From Gymnogyps californianus (taxonomy: Eukaryota > Chordata > Aves > Accipitriformes > Cathartidae): 64,000 nt of DNA. A program made the translations under genes and the position numbers. The notes beneath the pieces were generated by a model. It was not told the DNA's origin. It did not search any database and saw nothing but the letters and a program-made list of their open reading frames with translations. This document shows, piece by piece, positions 46,301-58,400 of this stretch; the stretch's first letter is position 1, and each line of letters opens with the position of its first letter. The DNA is taken from positions 14,315,001 through 14,379,000 of the forward strand of contig NC_059476.1 of assembly GCF_018139145.2 (NCBI RefSeq), read 5' to 3'.

Positions 46301-48149
46301 GGTCTCCTGCAGCCACATGTGCCTGTCCAGAAGGATTTCTGGGCAGTGCTGTGGAAAGGAAAAAACAGAGAGAGGGAAATACATTACAGGTTATGACATG
46401 GAGTCATTAACTCCACTGGAAGACTGTTACACAGTAGTGGTGTCAGTTTATTGATAAAACAAGGCTTTTTTGCTCCTATCTATATCCTGATTATTATAGG
46501 CGTTGTGGGCGATACCTTTCTATGTTGTTGATAGACTCCCTACTGGCTCAAGTTTGTGGTGATGGGTCTTTTGTCTTGCACCATCTTCCCTTGCCAGGGA
46601 AGTGTATTGTAATATAATCTAAAGTAATCAAAAGACATATGATGTTTAAAATTTCAAGCAATATCTTTAAGAAAAATTCTGTAATTCTTTCTGTTTGGTA
46701 AAGACAGGTGTTAACACTTGTACAAGTAACGTTTCAGGAACTGCTAAACTTCTGGAAGCTCAGAGGAGTTCTAGCTCTTTTAATTTTGTTTCAAACCCAT
46801 TTTTTTAAATTGGAATTGTACTTGCCTTGTATATAAGACCTACAGGCCATGTAGTGCCCTTACTGATGTTTGTTGCAGCATGTAGCATCTAAACTTACAA
46901 GACTTCACATGAGCAGCAGCAGAAGGTAGTTTATTAGGAAAGACTGAAAGTGCTTACTCTACTTTGATTTGTAATAGAATCAGGTAGGAATTGGATCCAA
47001 ACTGATCTTATCTTACAGTTTGATAGTTTTCTAACAGCTGTAAAGTTGATATCAATACACGTATTTTCAGGAGCCTTTTTTGTCTTTCAGTGATGTATTT
47101 TTGGTCTCGGTGATGGTTTTCGTCTTGTTACTGGTGTTGAAAACTTTTAATTATGTATTTTTAAAAAGTCTATGGGTGAGTTTCATTTTTAAAAATGAAT
47201 CTTTATATTATCTGTAACGAAAGGCTTTACTTTCCAGCTCACTAAGATCTACTTGTATAATAAGATATTGGGTTTGTTTGTTTTTAAATTACAATGTTGT
47301 ATGTGGCCTTGGGTAATTAAAAACATTTCTTGAAATATGGTGTTTTTAACTGTATCGTGCTGGAATTGCCTCTGCTGATCATGAAGAATTGAATAATACT
47401 CATTTGTCACATAGGATGTTGACTCAAACACCGATGAGTTCAATTCAGATGACAGAGGTTGTTAGAAAACCCAGCTGTTGACCCTGCTCCTCTTTCCACA
47501 AGTTGCTTTCTCTGTGGCAGGGATGGCTGACCCATGAAGCAATTCTTTAACAGCCCCAGTTTGTAGCCTGATTTATTCAAGTAAAGCAATGGTGACTCTA
47601 AGTTGTTTTAATGCACTGGGCTGGCAACTCTTAACAGCTTAGGAGCTGCTTCCTGTGTAAATCATCAGTGCTAGTATAGTAGTGGCGGTCTTTGGAGAAG
47701 AGTGAATGCCTGGTGGGATGTTTAAGCTGCCTGTATTGGTGGGTAAATATTCTCTTCTTCTGATTCACAGCTAACTTGAGAAAGAATCTTTGCAGCAGTC
47801 TGCCAGCAGTTGCAGAGTAGTTGCAGACAACTGCTGGCAAGATACCTTTTCTATGGCTCCAAACGATTCATCTCAAACTAAGGCAATTTTCTCCAGGAAC
47901 TTTGGTTGATAATCACATCTGGAGAAAAGACAACAAGAAACATTAAAACAGATACTCTTCTTTGGGGTTTCCATTTCACTGGGATTGCAAGAAGACCAAT
48001 TCTCAATCATTTACCATTTTTGAAAAAGGTATGTGGTGAACACAGGAATAGGAGCCAAGAAATTTATTGGCCAGGGCTGATTCTGTTGAACAGATCACTT
48101 GGGTGTTAAATGGGGAGCTATTCTAACAAGGCTACAAGGTAGGCTGCTG

Positions 48150-48188
48150 GGGAGGGAAGAAAGAAAATGGGCTTGGTTTTGGGTGGTG
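48150..48188 (+). repeat. 39-bp direct repeat, copy 1
   Basis: Begins GGGAGGGAAGAAAGAAAATG and ends TTTTGGGTGGTG. It is identical over 39 bases to 49421-49459, and the similarity continues imperfectly for about 20 bases (GTTGGGAAGGCTG versus GTTGGGAGGGCTG). Confidence 0.9.
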
Positions 48189-49420
48189 GCGTTGTTGGGA
48201 AGGCTGCCAATTTTCCTTGGTTTCCCTTCTTTCCCTTTTAGGATAATACCTTGCTGAGCTCACAAGATAACTCTGAGGATTATGGACTTGGTTTAATTCT
48301 CACTACAGTCAGGAAAGCTAACATTGATAGCAGTAGGTGAAAGACACAGCCTTATTTTGATAGGTTAGTGTCTAAAATAATCTTAAATTGAGGCTTTTTG
48401 TTTATTTGTATTTAGATAACTACTGTGTAAACTTTAGATTTTTGCCTTTGAAACAGAATTGTTTTCCCAAGAAGTGGTCCAAATAGCAGAACTTAATTCT
48501 ATTTTTGTTTTTGATTATGCCTTTATAGCCTTTCTTTGAGTTATTTTATAGAGGTAAAAATAGAATACAGATATCTTATATCTAATAAACTTGTGGACCA
48601 GATGCTTCTCTTGTCTTTTTTTTTCTCCTGTAGCAGGATTGAATTCCTTGCACTACAGCAACCATAAAGTCATTATACTGCATTTAAAACAAAATGCAGA
48701 AAGGGACCTTTTGCTAGGACTCTGTATTTTTTGTATTGCTAAGCCTTATCACCGTCTTTCAGCAAAAGCCAGTTTAATCCTTAAACATTTGTACATATAG
48801 TACCTGTTCAGAATCGTCTGTTAGCTATCTGTGTTCTCATTGATTATAATGCTGCGCATCTCCACAATGCCTGCTATTTGCCCCTTGGATCTTCATTGTA
48901 CAGGGTAGCTTATCTTCCTTGCTGATAGCATATCACCAATGGTACCAGTTAAGAGCTGAAAACACTTCCAGCATAATGGAAAGTTCTACTTTTGCCAGGA
49001 TGACTCACTAATTAATTAACCCCTGTGATATTCTGCCTGGGATGGAGAGGCTTCCTGTGCCAACTTCAGAAAAAGTTATGGGAAGATACTATTATATAGC
49101 AAGAGAGAATTTGAATGGAAGAATTTTATCTGCCTGGCAAGAATTGTGTTTTCTAATACCATCAATCTACCTGAAACAAGCTTGGAAACTAACTGAAAAA
49201 TAGATACTCTGGAAAGGGTTGTTTCTCTGACTTAACATCTTCCTTTGCTAGAGGAGCAAAAAGACGACTGCTGTTAACACCACGAGAAGAATGGACTTCT
49301 AATAGGAGTGTGTGGAGGCAAGCAGTACAGGAGGCAGTAAATATCTTTTTCTCCCAGCAGGCCACAAGCTTTTGGCTTTAAATAGGTCACTGTTCAAATG
49401 CAGCTGCAAAGTGGCCACTT

Positions 49421-49459
49421 GGGAGGGAAGAAAGAAAATGGGCTTGGTTTTGGGTGGTG
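49421..49459 (+). repeat. 39-bp direct repeat, copy 2
   Basis: Exact second copy of 48150-48188, 1,271 bp downstream in the same orientation. Confidence 0.9.
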
Positions 49460-52345
49460 AGAGGGGTTGGGAGGGCTGTTGGGACCATGAAGAGGCAAGG
49501 GGAGACTGCCCTGCAGAGTGTTCTTCATGTGCCTGTCAGACATTGCTGAAAGTGAGTGAGTAGCTGGAGTATGGTTTCACTGTCCCGGCCTGGTGTGGAT
49601 GGAGTGTCTGTAACTCATTACTTCAGCAGATTTGTCCTGTGGACTTCAAGAAATCTTGTGATGCCTTCATAGTGCTGGGGGCGTGATTTACTTTTTATCA
49701 AGGAATCTTTGCCAAATCTATAAGATTAAACTTGGCACGTCTGTAGCAGACTTGAACCAAGCAGAGTGGTTCTGTACATGAAGATAGATGTGATGGGTGT
49801 AAATTTCTCCAGTGAAGGGCTGTAACAAGGCCTGGGAGCTAGAAGGAAGCTCCAGAATTTGAGATTTAACTCCCAGTAGTTTCTGAGAGAAAGAGCTTTT
49901 GCTGCAGAAATCCTTCTCTCTTCAGGACAGGGAAGCAGTAAAAGATTTGGGGAGATGCTTCATTTAAGCTAGGAGTGTTGTTTGGACTTCTGGCTAGTGA
50001 TCTGTTAACATTTGGGCATTTCAGACTTGACGACTGTTTACTGAAATACCAAAATGCAGATATTTTTAATCTCCAGTAGTGTTGCTTCATTGATTTTCCC
50101 CTCAGATGTACACATGTGCAGGGGTGACTTCTGCTTTTTACTCCAATGAGTGGCTGTTCACGTGAAATACAAAAGGTTAGACAGGCTTGTTACCTGATTC
50201 TCTCTTTTGGGCTTGTTAGCTCAGTCTGCTATCTGTCTAGGAGAAAAAACAGGTGCTGAGCTATGACAGACTTTGTAACCATGCAGAGTAAGTTGGGGGG
50301 CATGGTGCAGAAAGGTATATTAATTTGTATAAAAGATGATCTTAGAGAACAAGACTGTGATTGTATTCATGTTTCTTGTCAGGGGAGAAGTACCACTGAA
50401 AGTAAATAGTTGGGGGACTGTAGCACCATTAAGGACAAAATTATGTCTTAAAAGTTCCCGTTTGCGGGTGGGAGGCAGGATGATGCTGACTAGTAGTGCT
50501 TCTCTTTATTCCGACTCATTATGTGTGAACCTTGATTGACTATAGTGTGTGTGTGTGTTTATTTATTGATGTGTGAACTCTTCTCATTTGCCATGACCTT
50601 TTCTTGGGCTAAATTTTTTTCTTTTTTCCCCCCTACTTTTTTTTTTATAGAAGCTATAAAAGCACAGTAGCATAAGGCCAACGCAGGCAACTTTGTACTA
50701 GAGACTGCAAGCAAAACGAGGGATGGGGAAGACTAATTTTGTTATGAAAATGAGCGTGCTAAGTAAAATGCAGGTTCAAACCATGTGTTTGCTTGGGAAA
50801 GTTTGTGATCTAAATTTGACATAGACTATAGCAAGCAACCAGAGAACTGCCATATGGAGGAATAGCAGCTTTGCATTATTAAGATCATACAGTTAACAGC
50901 TTAGTTTATAAATTTCTACTGAGCAGTGTCTGCAATTCAGCAGCAGAAAAAGTATGCTTCATAGGGAGGCTTGAGTGAGAAAAGGATGGTGAGATGTTTT
51001 TGAACAGACATCGCATGTGCAAAAGGGATAGGTTGGGAAAAGCTGCCTGTAGTGGGGAGAGAGATGTAAATCCAGGTGTAAACAAAACTATTGTTACTTG
51101 AAGGTGAAGTGACTGGTGGAACTGACTAAATCAAATACTTTCAAGATCTCACAAAACATGACCAGTCTGAGGAAGATCAAAGTATCACTAACCTTTTGTT
51201 GTTTTTAAAAAATAAAAAGAATTTGAAAATGAATATAATTGTCATCTGCCGTTCTTTTCACAGTGTAGAATAGATGTCAGCAATGCTCTAGCATGTTGTG
51301 CTGCACTGTTTTTCTGCCCCAAATTAAAGTTTAAATGTGAAAACAGAAATCAAGCAGAATCCAAGCTCTCTTGTTTCTCAGAGAAGCAAGATGCTATCAT
51401 GATATTCATGGCATGTTGCCTCTACATCAGTAGCTAGAAGTGTCTTCTGCAGACTACAGAGATCACGGGCAACCCGTACCAGGGAGCTGCTCCCTCTCAG
51501 GAGACTGTAGCTGCCAAATCTCAGCCCTATTACACACTACTCAGTCAGTCCGCTTACCGCCTTTGCCCTACAGCTGTTAAGTGGCTGACACCCATTTGAG
51601 GGTGACCTGGAAAGCTTTACGGGAACAATTTAGCTATCCATACAGGAGAAGCTAATAAAAAGTATATTCAGCTTCCAAATCTCTACAAGGATCCTTCCTG
51701 AATTGAGTGGGGGTTTTTTCCAACATCAACTCTGTGATAAGCAGAGAATTGGCTCTGGTCATGGCAGAAGATAGCAGGCATTACACAGGGAAATCTGAAG
51801 AGATAAAAGGGGAAAGTAACAATTACAAAGTTACTCGAGACTGTATGCCTAAAATAAAGAAGGTCCGGTTGCTTTTGTTTTTATATAAAATAAGCCTCCC
51901 CCCAGCACAATAAAGCACAGGATGAACAATGAGGCGAATATCTTATGGAAGGGAAAGAGAGTGATAGTGGGAAAAAATAGAGTGTACAGAAAGTAACCAA
52001 TTAGTATCCCACAATCCTGCTCTTCTAAAGAAGTGTTGTATTTGGTTCTCTGTTTATGGGTCCATAGAGGAGAAATCCCTGAAATTCTATTTCATTTGAA
52101 GGAGCTGGGCAAAATGCTATTGCTGTCAAGTCTCAATACCTTGAGTAAATCATAAGTATTGATACTTTGAATATTTCATGTGGTGACACAAAGATAACAT
52201 TGTATTAGATAACTTCCTGTGTCTCTTCATCAGCTCTGCTGTGTTATGGTGTGTAAAATCACAAGCTATTTTTTCATTCAGTTGGAACATGTGAACAGCT
52301 CTTTACCTGTGTAGAAAATAATTACAAGTTCTTCTGTGTTCACAG

Positions 52346-52485
52346 GTTTTGAATGCAGTCTGAGTCCAAGAAGTATGAAGAAGAGGCACCTTCTCTGCAC
52401 TGGGGGATGGATCCTGTATTTTCTGCATTTGCAAGACTCTATATTAAAGATATAAAAGAAATGAGAGAATCTAAACAAGTGCCAG
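52346..52485 (+). CDS. STN1: STN1 exon 2, first coding exon (CDS from 52353; residues 1-44)
   Basis: The acceptor TTCACAG ends at 52345. The ATG at 52353-52355 is directly preceded by an in-frame TGA (52350-52352), which fixes the start. The exon encodes [20 protein letters not shown] onward, equivalent to human MQPGSSRCEEETPSLLWGLD, and ends QVP plus one base. The donor is GTATGT. The Kozak context is poor (T at -3, C at +4). Confidence 0.94.
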
Positions 52486-55400
52486 GTATGTACTTATATG
52501 TGCTGATTATGATGCATACAGAGTTATAATTGATTTATGTTGTGCTTTTTATCGAGGGATTACAGAATGCTTCATGAATATCAGTAAAGTAATTTTCCAT
52601 GCCCCTAAGCTAAGTGACATTAGCATCTTTAACGGTTTTAAGAACAGGTTGTATGTGAAATATGTGAAAAATAAAATGCGTTCGTTCTAATGGCTTTTCT
52701 TCCTCTCATATATATATAGAGAGAGAGATACAGAACCTCTTTTGTGTTAAGGTAATGTTGTGTTTCCTCTGTGTGGTAGTACTTGTTATATTCTGATAAA
52801 GTTAATTCTAAAAATGCTGGTCCTTTCTGGCCATATGTGTTATATCTTTCCACTGTCTCTACAACATTTGAGAAGGATTTTATGCCTCTTCTTTGTTGCA
52901 AAATTTTGACAGTTGATGACATTGCTGGGTGTATGTGTTTTGCTTTTTCCTCTGGATATTAATATATTATAAAACAGATACAAGTTTTGAGGTTTTGTCT
53001 GCTTAATTTCTAGATATGATAGATCTATGACATTCTTCATACATTTGAACAACCTTATTGTAAATTCTGGCATCTGTGCTGAATCTTATACCACACCTTT
53101 TATGTCCTAACCATTGTTGGAAACTGTATGCTTTGCAGTCTGTTTCCTGCTGGTCTTCAGCCAATATCACCCACATGTGTACATTGTCTGAAGCAACATG
53201 GGTCTGACCTTGAATTTCTGTTTTCACTACAAAGACTTTAAATAGACTGCAGTATGTTTTCTGCTGTAGAAGGGTTCATTACTTCAAACTGAAGCTTGAC
53301 AAGGTGCAAGATTATCAGGGAGGAACCCAAGGAACTTAGAATTAATGAGGAAAAGCAGTAAGTGGTTTAGTTTTGGTGTTTTGTTTGGGTTTTTTGGTTT
53401 TGTGTTGGTTTTTTTTTCCCCTCCACAGAGACAAGGTACATCTGTTTGGATCTTTGAATATGCTCTGCCTTGTAGGTTTTGTTATTCTTATTTATTTTGC
53501 TTTAACAGCAAGGATAACAGCAGTGCTGTTCTTGCAGAAATGAAGGACTGGTGCGGGTTTTTTTTTTGCTCTTCTCACAACCGTTTTTATGTACATAGGG
53601 ACTTCACAAACTGCAAAGCCCAGTATATTTACCTCTTTGTTATTTAACATGATGGGATACTTTTGTCTTAAATCCATTGCAAGAATTAGGCTACAGTCTG
53701 TTGTTGATGTTTGTACTAGAGTGAGTAGTACTTAGAGGCCTTTTTAAAGTGTGCAGTCTTATAGTAGTACTGGTGTAGCAAATGCATCTGGTAAAAAATG
53801 TTCCTGCTTCAATTAGAGACATTTTAATTGTTTTCAAACAAAATACAAAACAATTCAATGTCAGCAGAATAGGATTGTAGTTTGGACTTGGGTGTTAGTA
53901 CATACACATGCAAAAATATATTCAGAAGAGTTTAACCTACAAACATCAAAAAACATTTCACAAGAGCAGGAACAGTCCTAGAAAGTACAATCCTGCTCTC
54001 TTTTTTTCACCTCTAAATTACCTGAATTTCCCTTCTCACTTCCCTTCCTTTTCTTTCACTTAAGTGAGTTGTCTTCTGCTTCAGAAACTTTCAGGTTTGT
54101 TATTACTTTTTTTTTTTTCTAAGATGATCCTAAGGAAGTGGTATCTGTTATGTCAAGATATCAGCCTTTAAAATTGGTGCATGCGAGCTTTCTCCACTTC
54201 CTGTGCATCTGGCATTTTGCACAACTAAGCTTGCTTGCAATCCTGTTTCATTTTCTAAACCAAACTTTAAAGAATAAAATGAAATTTCAAAGAACAAACA
54301 TCCTGAATTTTTTTCATTCTCCTGGTGCTATGTATATACCAAACCAGACATCTTTCAGCGTTATCTTATTTATTTGCAACAAATGATAGCACAACAGAAA
54401 CATTGAAAAAAAAAAAAAATCTTTTGGGGAAGGAAGAGGTAGGTGTTTGCTGTCAATGTTTCCTGCCTTTAATGGGTTTGTTAAAGACCAGCTGAAGCTA
54501 AGTATATGATTGGCTATAAGTCAGTCATTAAGTAATGGTAATTAAGAATGAATGAGTGCAAAACAAAGAGTTGTAACTAGGACGACTGGAAAGAAACACA
54601 GACTGAATGTCAGGAAAAACATCCTTAGAATGACATCTGCTAAACCGTGGAGCAGCCTTCCCAGGAAAAAGGTGGGATGCCCTTCACTGGGATTGTTTAT
54701 ATCCTGACTGTACAGATTGCCAGGAATTTACTGTACAGAACGGTCTTGCATTGGCCCTGAGGAAATGCACTGAATGACCTAATAAGTTTTTCTTTCCATT
54801 TTTAAGCATTAGGATTTGATTCTACAATGACTAGTCCCTTAAAACAACACAGAGGAAAGCAGTAAACCTGGCCAATTACTCTCCTGCTATAAATGGTGAC
54901 AAAAAGGCTGGAAAACCTCCCAGATAAAAACAGCAATTGTGTTGTCTTAGAGGCCTTGAAATGAGAGTGGGTGTCAAACTCAGTTGTAACACATAATCAC
55001 ATCATGGAAATGAGCTTTTCTCAGAGTTATCATGCACCGCTGCATTGTGACAGCTTATCAACAAGCAAGGGAAGCTACCAATAGCATAAAAGGAGGTAAT
55101 AATAATTAAAGCAATGGCAAACAGCTCAGTGCTCAGTAATGCTGGTAAAGACATGACCAGAACTTGCCCTAGAGAACTCTCTATCTCTAGACCCCTATAC
55201 CGCTGCTGTGGCTTCCTGTTGTGGTAACAGCATGTTAATGTATGTGTTATTTACTGGGTTACTAGGAGCTTGACTGAATGTGCTTGCACATAGCTTCAAA
55301 TGTTTAGTGTATTTTTATTGCTAGCAATATGAACATAATTTGAACAAATAAGCTGACAGGAGAAACAATTTACACCTTGAAGTCGTTGAGTTCAACAACT

Positions 55401-58400
55401 TTTAATAGCGTAAATATAATTTCATCTTTCAAATTAATTCAGGTAGTTTCTTGGAGAGTAAGGGTGGAGTTCTATGTGAGTTTATGGGGACGAAGAGAAC
55501 CAGTTTTATCTGGTCTCTGTCATTGGCCAAAACTCAGCTTACTAACTGGGAAATGAACATAATAACATGTTGCTTGTTTGCACAGTCAAAAGCTTGGAGT
55601 CTCTGCTCCACAGACTTACCCTGAAACTGACCCAGACCTTCTTTTATAGAGATTTTGTAAGGTTTAGTGAATAATTATATACACCGGGACCATCTCCATT
55701 GAGGGTTTCTATAGCAGTGTTTATTGGTGTCCTGGTAAATGGAATGAGAGAAAAGTGGACAGACCTGCTAAACATTCTCTACGCCAGACCTGACCAGTGA
55801 CTGCACAATTAGTATAGCCAGCTCTAAGATGACAGTAATAGATGCATCCTCAAAACATTGCAGTGGATTTTTATGAGCAAAACTTATGTTTATGAGCTGC
55901 TTGGCTGATCACCTGTTATTTCTTCTGAAACTTTGGGGTTTTTGTCTGTCTTACGTGAAGAAAGTTAATTCCAGGCTCATTTAAGGCTGCCAGCTATGTA
56001 GGACAAGTTATTTTTGGATTTTGGTTTTGATTTTTTCTTATACAGAACATTTTTCTGACTCCCTTGCTGCAGTGTTTCTCTTTCCCTTTGTAAGAATAAG
56101 ACTTGCCACAGTGTATGGAGCCAAATGTTCCCTTCTGAGTCCCTTGAGTTATTTAGTTTTTAGAAGACAGTTATTGAACATCCCAGATGGCGTATTTCAG
56201 TAAAGCAGTGGTATTCGAAAACTAAAGAAAACACATTGACTGAAAATTAGCCAGCCCAGGATATATCTGGAGCTTATGGCCCTATTATCCTCCTACTAGT
56301 GGACTGTGAAGCTTCAGTGTATAATGCTTACATTGGTGTTTGTTAACAACATTTGTCACTCCCTTGAAAGGGATTACAGCATGTGGCAACCTCAGTGCTG
56401 TCAAAATCCACTGGGCTCTGATTCCTCACTGTTTCCTGGACATGTTTTTATGTGTTATTCTTATTCAGGTCATCTTTATAGATGCACAAAAATAGCTTTG
56501 AAGGGATGTTTTTAGAACATGTTATTTCAGAAACTGAAGTTCAGGATGCTGTCCATGATGACTGCATAGTGTACTCTGCGATCTAAGGGGGTTGTTTCTC
56601 TCCCCCTGCCCCCCATGGCTCCTGTTCTTTTAGAAATGAAAGACAGAATTATGTTAGTTTTCCTTTTGGAGGCTCTGCCTTAATCAGGAACAGCTGCATT
56701 GTGAGAAGCTCAAACTGCTTCCATTGTGTTCTATTATTTATTCTGAAGCCTGATGAAGATGTAAAAAAAAAAAAACCCAAACCAAAATGAAACAACAAAA
56801 CAACAACTAAAAAAACCCTAATGCCTGCAGCAAACAAACTGTTTTTCAGATCTAAATGTGCAAGAAAACAAGAGGTTAATAAAGTTCTGACACTCTACAA
56901 AAGCAAGCTTTTGGTATCCTAAGTAGAACTGATACTTCTTCCTTCTAGTGCTTTCAGTCCTCACTGATCTAGGGGATTTTTCACATGACTGGGCATTGTA
57001 TAATTTAAAATATATTAAATATGTAAGAAAGTATGTTTTTTACTGACAAATGTGACTATGTAGGGTAGGATGTTGAAAGAAATAGTTACACTTATCAAGA
57101 ATGTTCTGTGTCTAGGTGTATTCTTTTATAACGGCCATCCAGTAAGACAGGTGGATGTTGTCGGGATAGTGGTTCAAATGAAAGAGCGAGATGCCTTTTA
57201 TAATTATGGAGGTAAGAAAAGTTTCTTTCTTTCTTCTTGCACTTATCAGCCTTCTAATCTTAGTTACCGTTAGAACTTAAAGGTTGCCTTATTTGATCAT
57301 TGTCTGTTCTTGAAAGAACTGTGCTTTTATCCTAATATAATGTATATCTGCAGCTTAGATTACTTAGCAAACTTAGTGAAGCTACTGTTTATCTCCACTT
57401 CAAAAGTAGAGAAACAAATAGTTAAAACAGAGTAACTGATTCGTTTGGGGTCATCTAGCAAATATTAATTTTGGTTATTGCTTTGCCACTGGACTCCACC
57501 ATCTTCCTCATATATATGCAGTTCCTTTGGTCAGATATAAACGGATTTAACAGTGCCTGCAAATGGGAAGTCACTTCTTCCTTTTTTGAACCTTAGAAAT
57601 CCCTTCTGACTTCTGTTATGTTTTGTCGTATCTTGGAGCCAGCTTTTAATAGCAGTCAGAAGCTTGTTTATATTGAGATGTGCAAGAGTTTTAGCAAATC
57701 TAACTCAAGCATCATAGTACCAGTCCTTGCCAACATCAGCTGGGAGTTGTCTCCTCCCTATTGCTTTTCCCAATATTCAGACTATTTTATTAACATGGAA
57801 ACATCTGATTGTCATTTTGTTCAGCTGCCTTTTTCATCTGGAGAAAAAGCAGAGTGGAGTAGTGGTGATGTGGCAAGTTTCAAAAGGTGGGGGAGGTCAT
57901 CTCACAGTAGGAAGGGGGAGCCAAATGCATAGATCCTATGGAAGCACTTGCAGGACTCATGTCCAGTGTCTTTCTCTGCCATGGGTTTCCCCCGATGGAG
58001 GTAAGTCACAGAGCGCCTCTTCTTACCCAGTTCCCTCACTTATAAAATTGAGTCAGTAGCAATTCCCTGACTCATGGGAGTATTGTGAAGATACAGTTGA
58101 CAACTTAGCCAGGTCCCAGCTTCCACAACACCTGCAGTTGCATCATACTTCTGCTGAGTAGCATTAACTGCTAGTGTATATAGCATACCCCGCACTGGGT
58201 GCGGCTGCTTAGAGTCGACTCTGTGCTCTATAGAAATGTCCCTGCAAGTTTCTTAGAGTGGATGTTTTCTAGATTTTTTTAAGTCTAACTTCTGGATGTT
58301 TGTTATTACCCTGCCGTTATGCTAAATAATGAGTTGACAGTAAATATTCTGAAGCACAAGTTTCTCTGACACTTGAAGTAGCACAGGCTAAACAAGCACC

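Larger units (their letters stand above)
35903..52345 (+). other. STN1: STN1 intron 1 (if exon 1 is in the CpG island) or intergenic DNA
   Basis: 16.4 kb without a recognisable coding exon. Contents: a 200-codon minus-strand open frame (36189-36791) with no known family; an ancient repeat-like fragment (37405-37490); a weak MIR-like patch near 38395-38440; a pyrimidine-rich block (39220-40400); a T19 tract (43326-43344); and two copies of a 39-bp repeat (48150-48188, 49421-49459). The remainder appears to be unique AT-rich sequence. Human STN1 and SLK are also head-to-head neighbours. Confidence 0.6.
52486..57115 (+). other. STN1: STN1 intron 2
   Basis: 4.6 kb. Contains a short TA/GA repeat at about 52710-52729, a T/G-rich tract (53373-53424), an A14 run ending at 54419, an old CR1 3' fragment (54600-54829) and an A/C-rich tract (56763-56818). 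No exon seen. Confidence 0.8.

Noticed and set aside
57618..58059. Two overlapping plus-strand open frames (104 and 110 codons) in STN1 intron 3
   Set aside because: No STN1 residues are missing between exons 3 and 4, there is no matching phase, no known domain, and part of it overlaps a MIR-like fragment.
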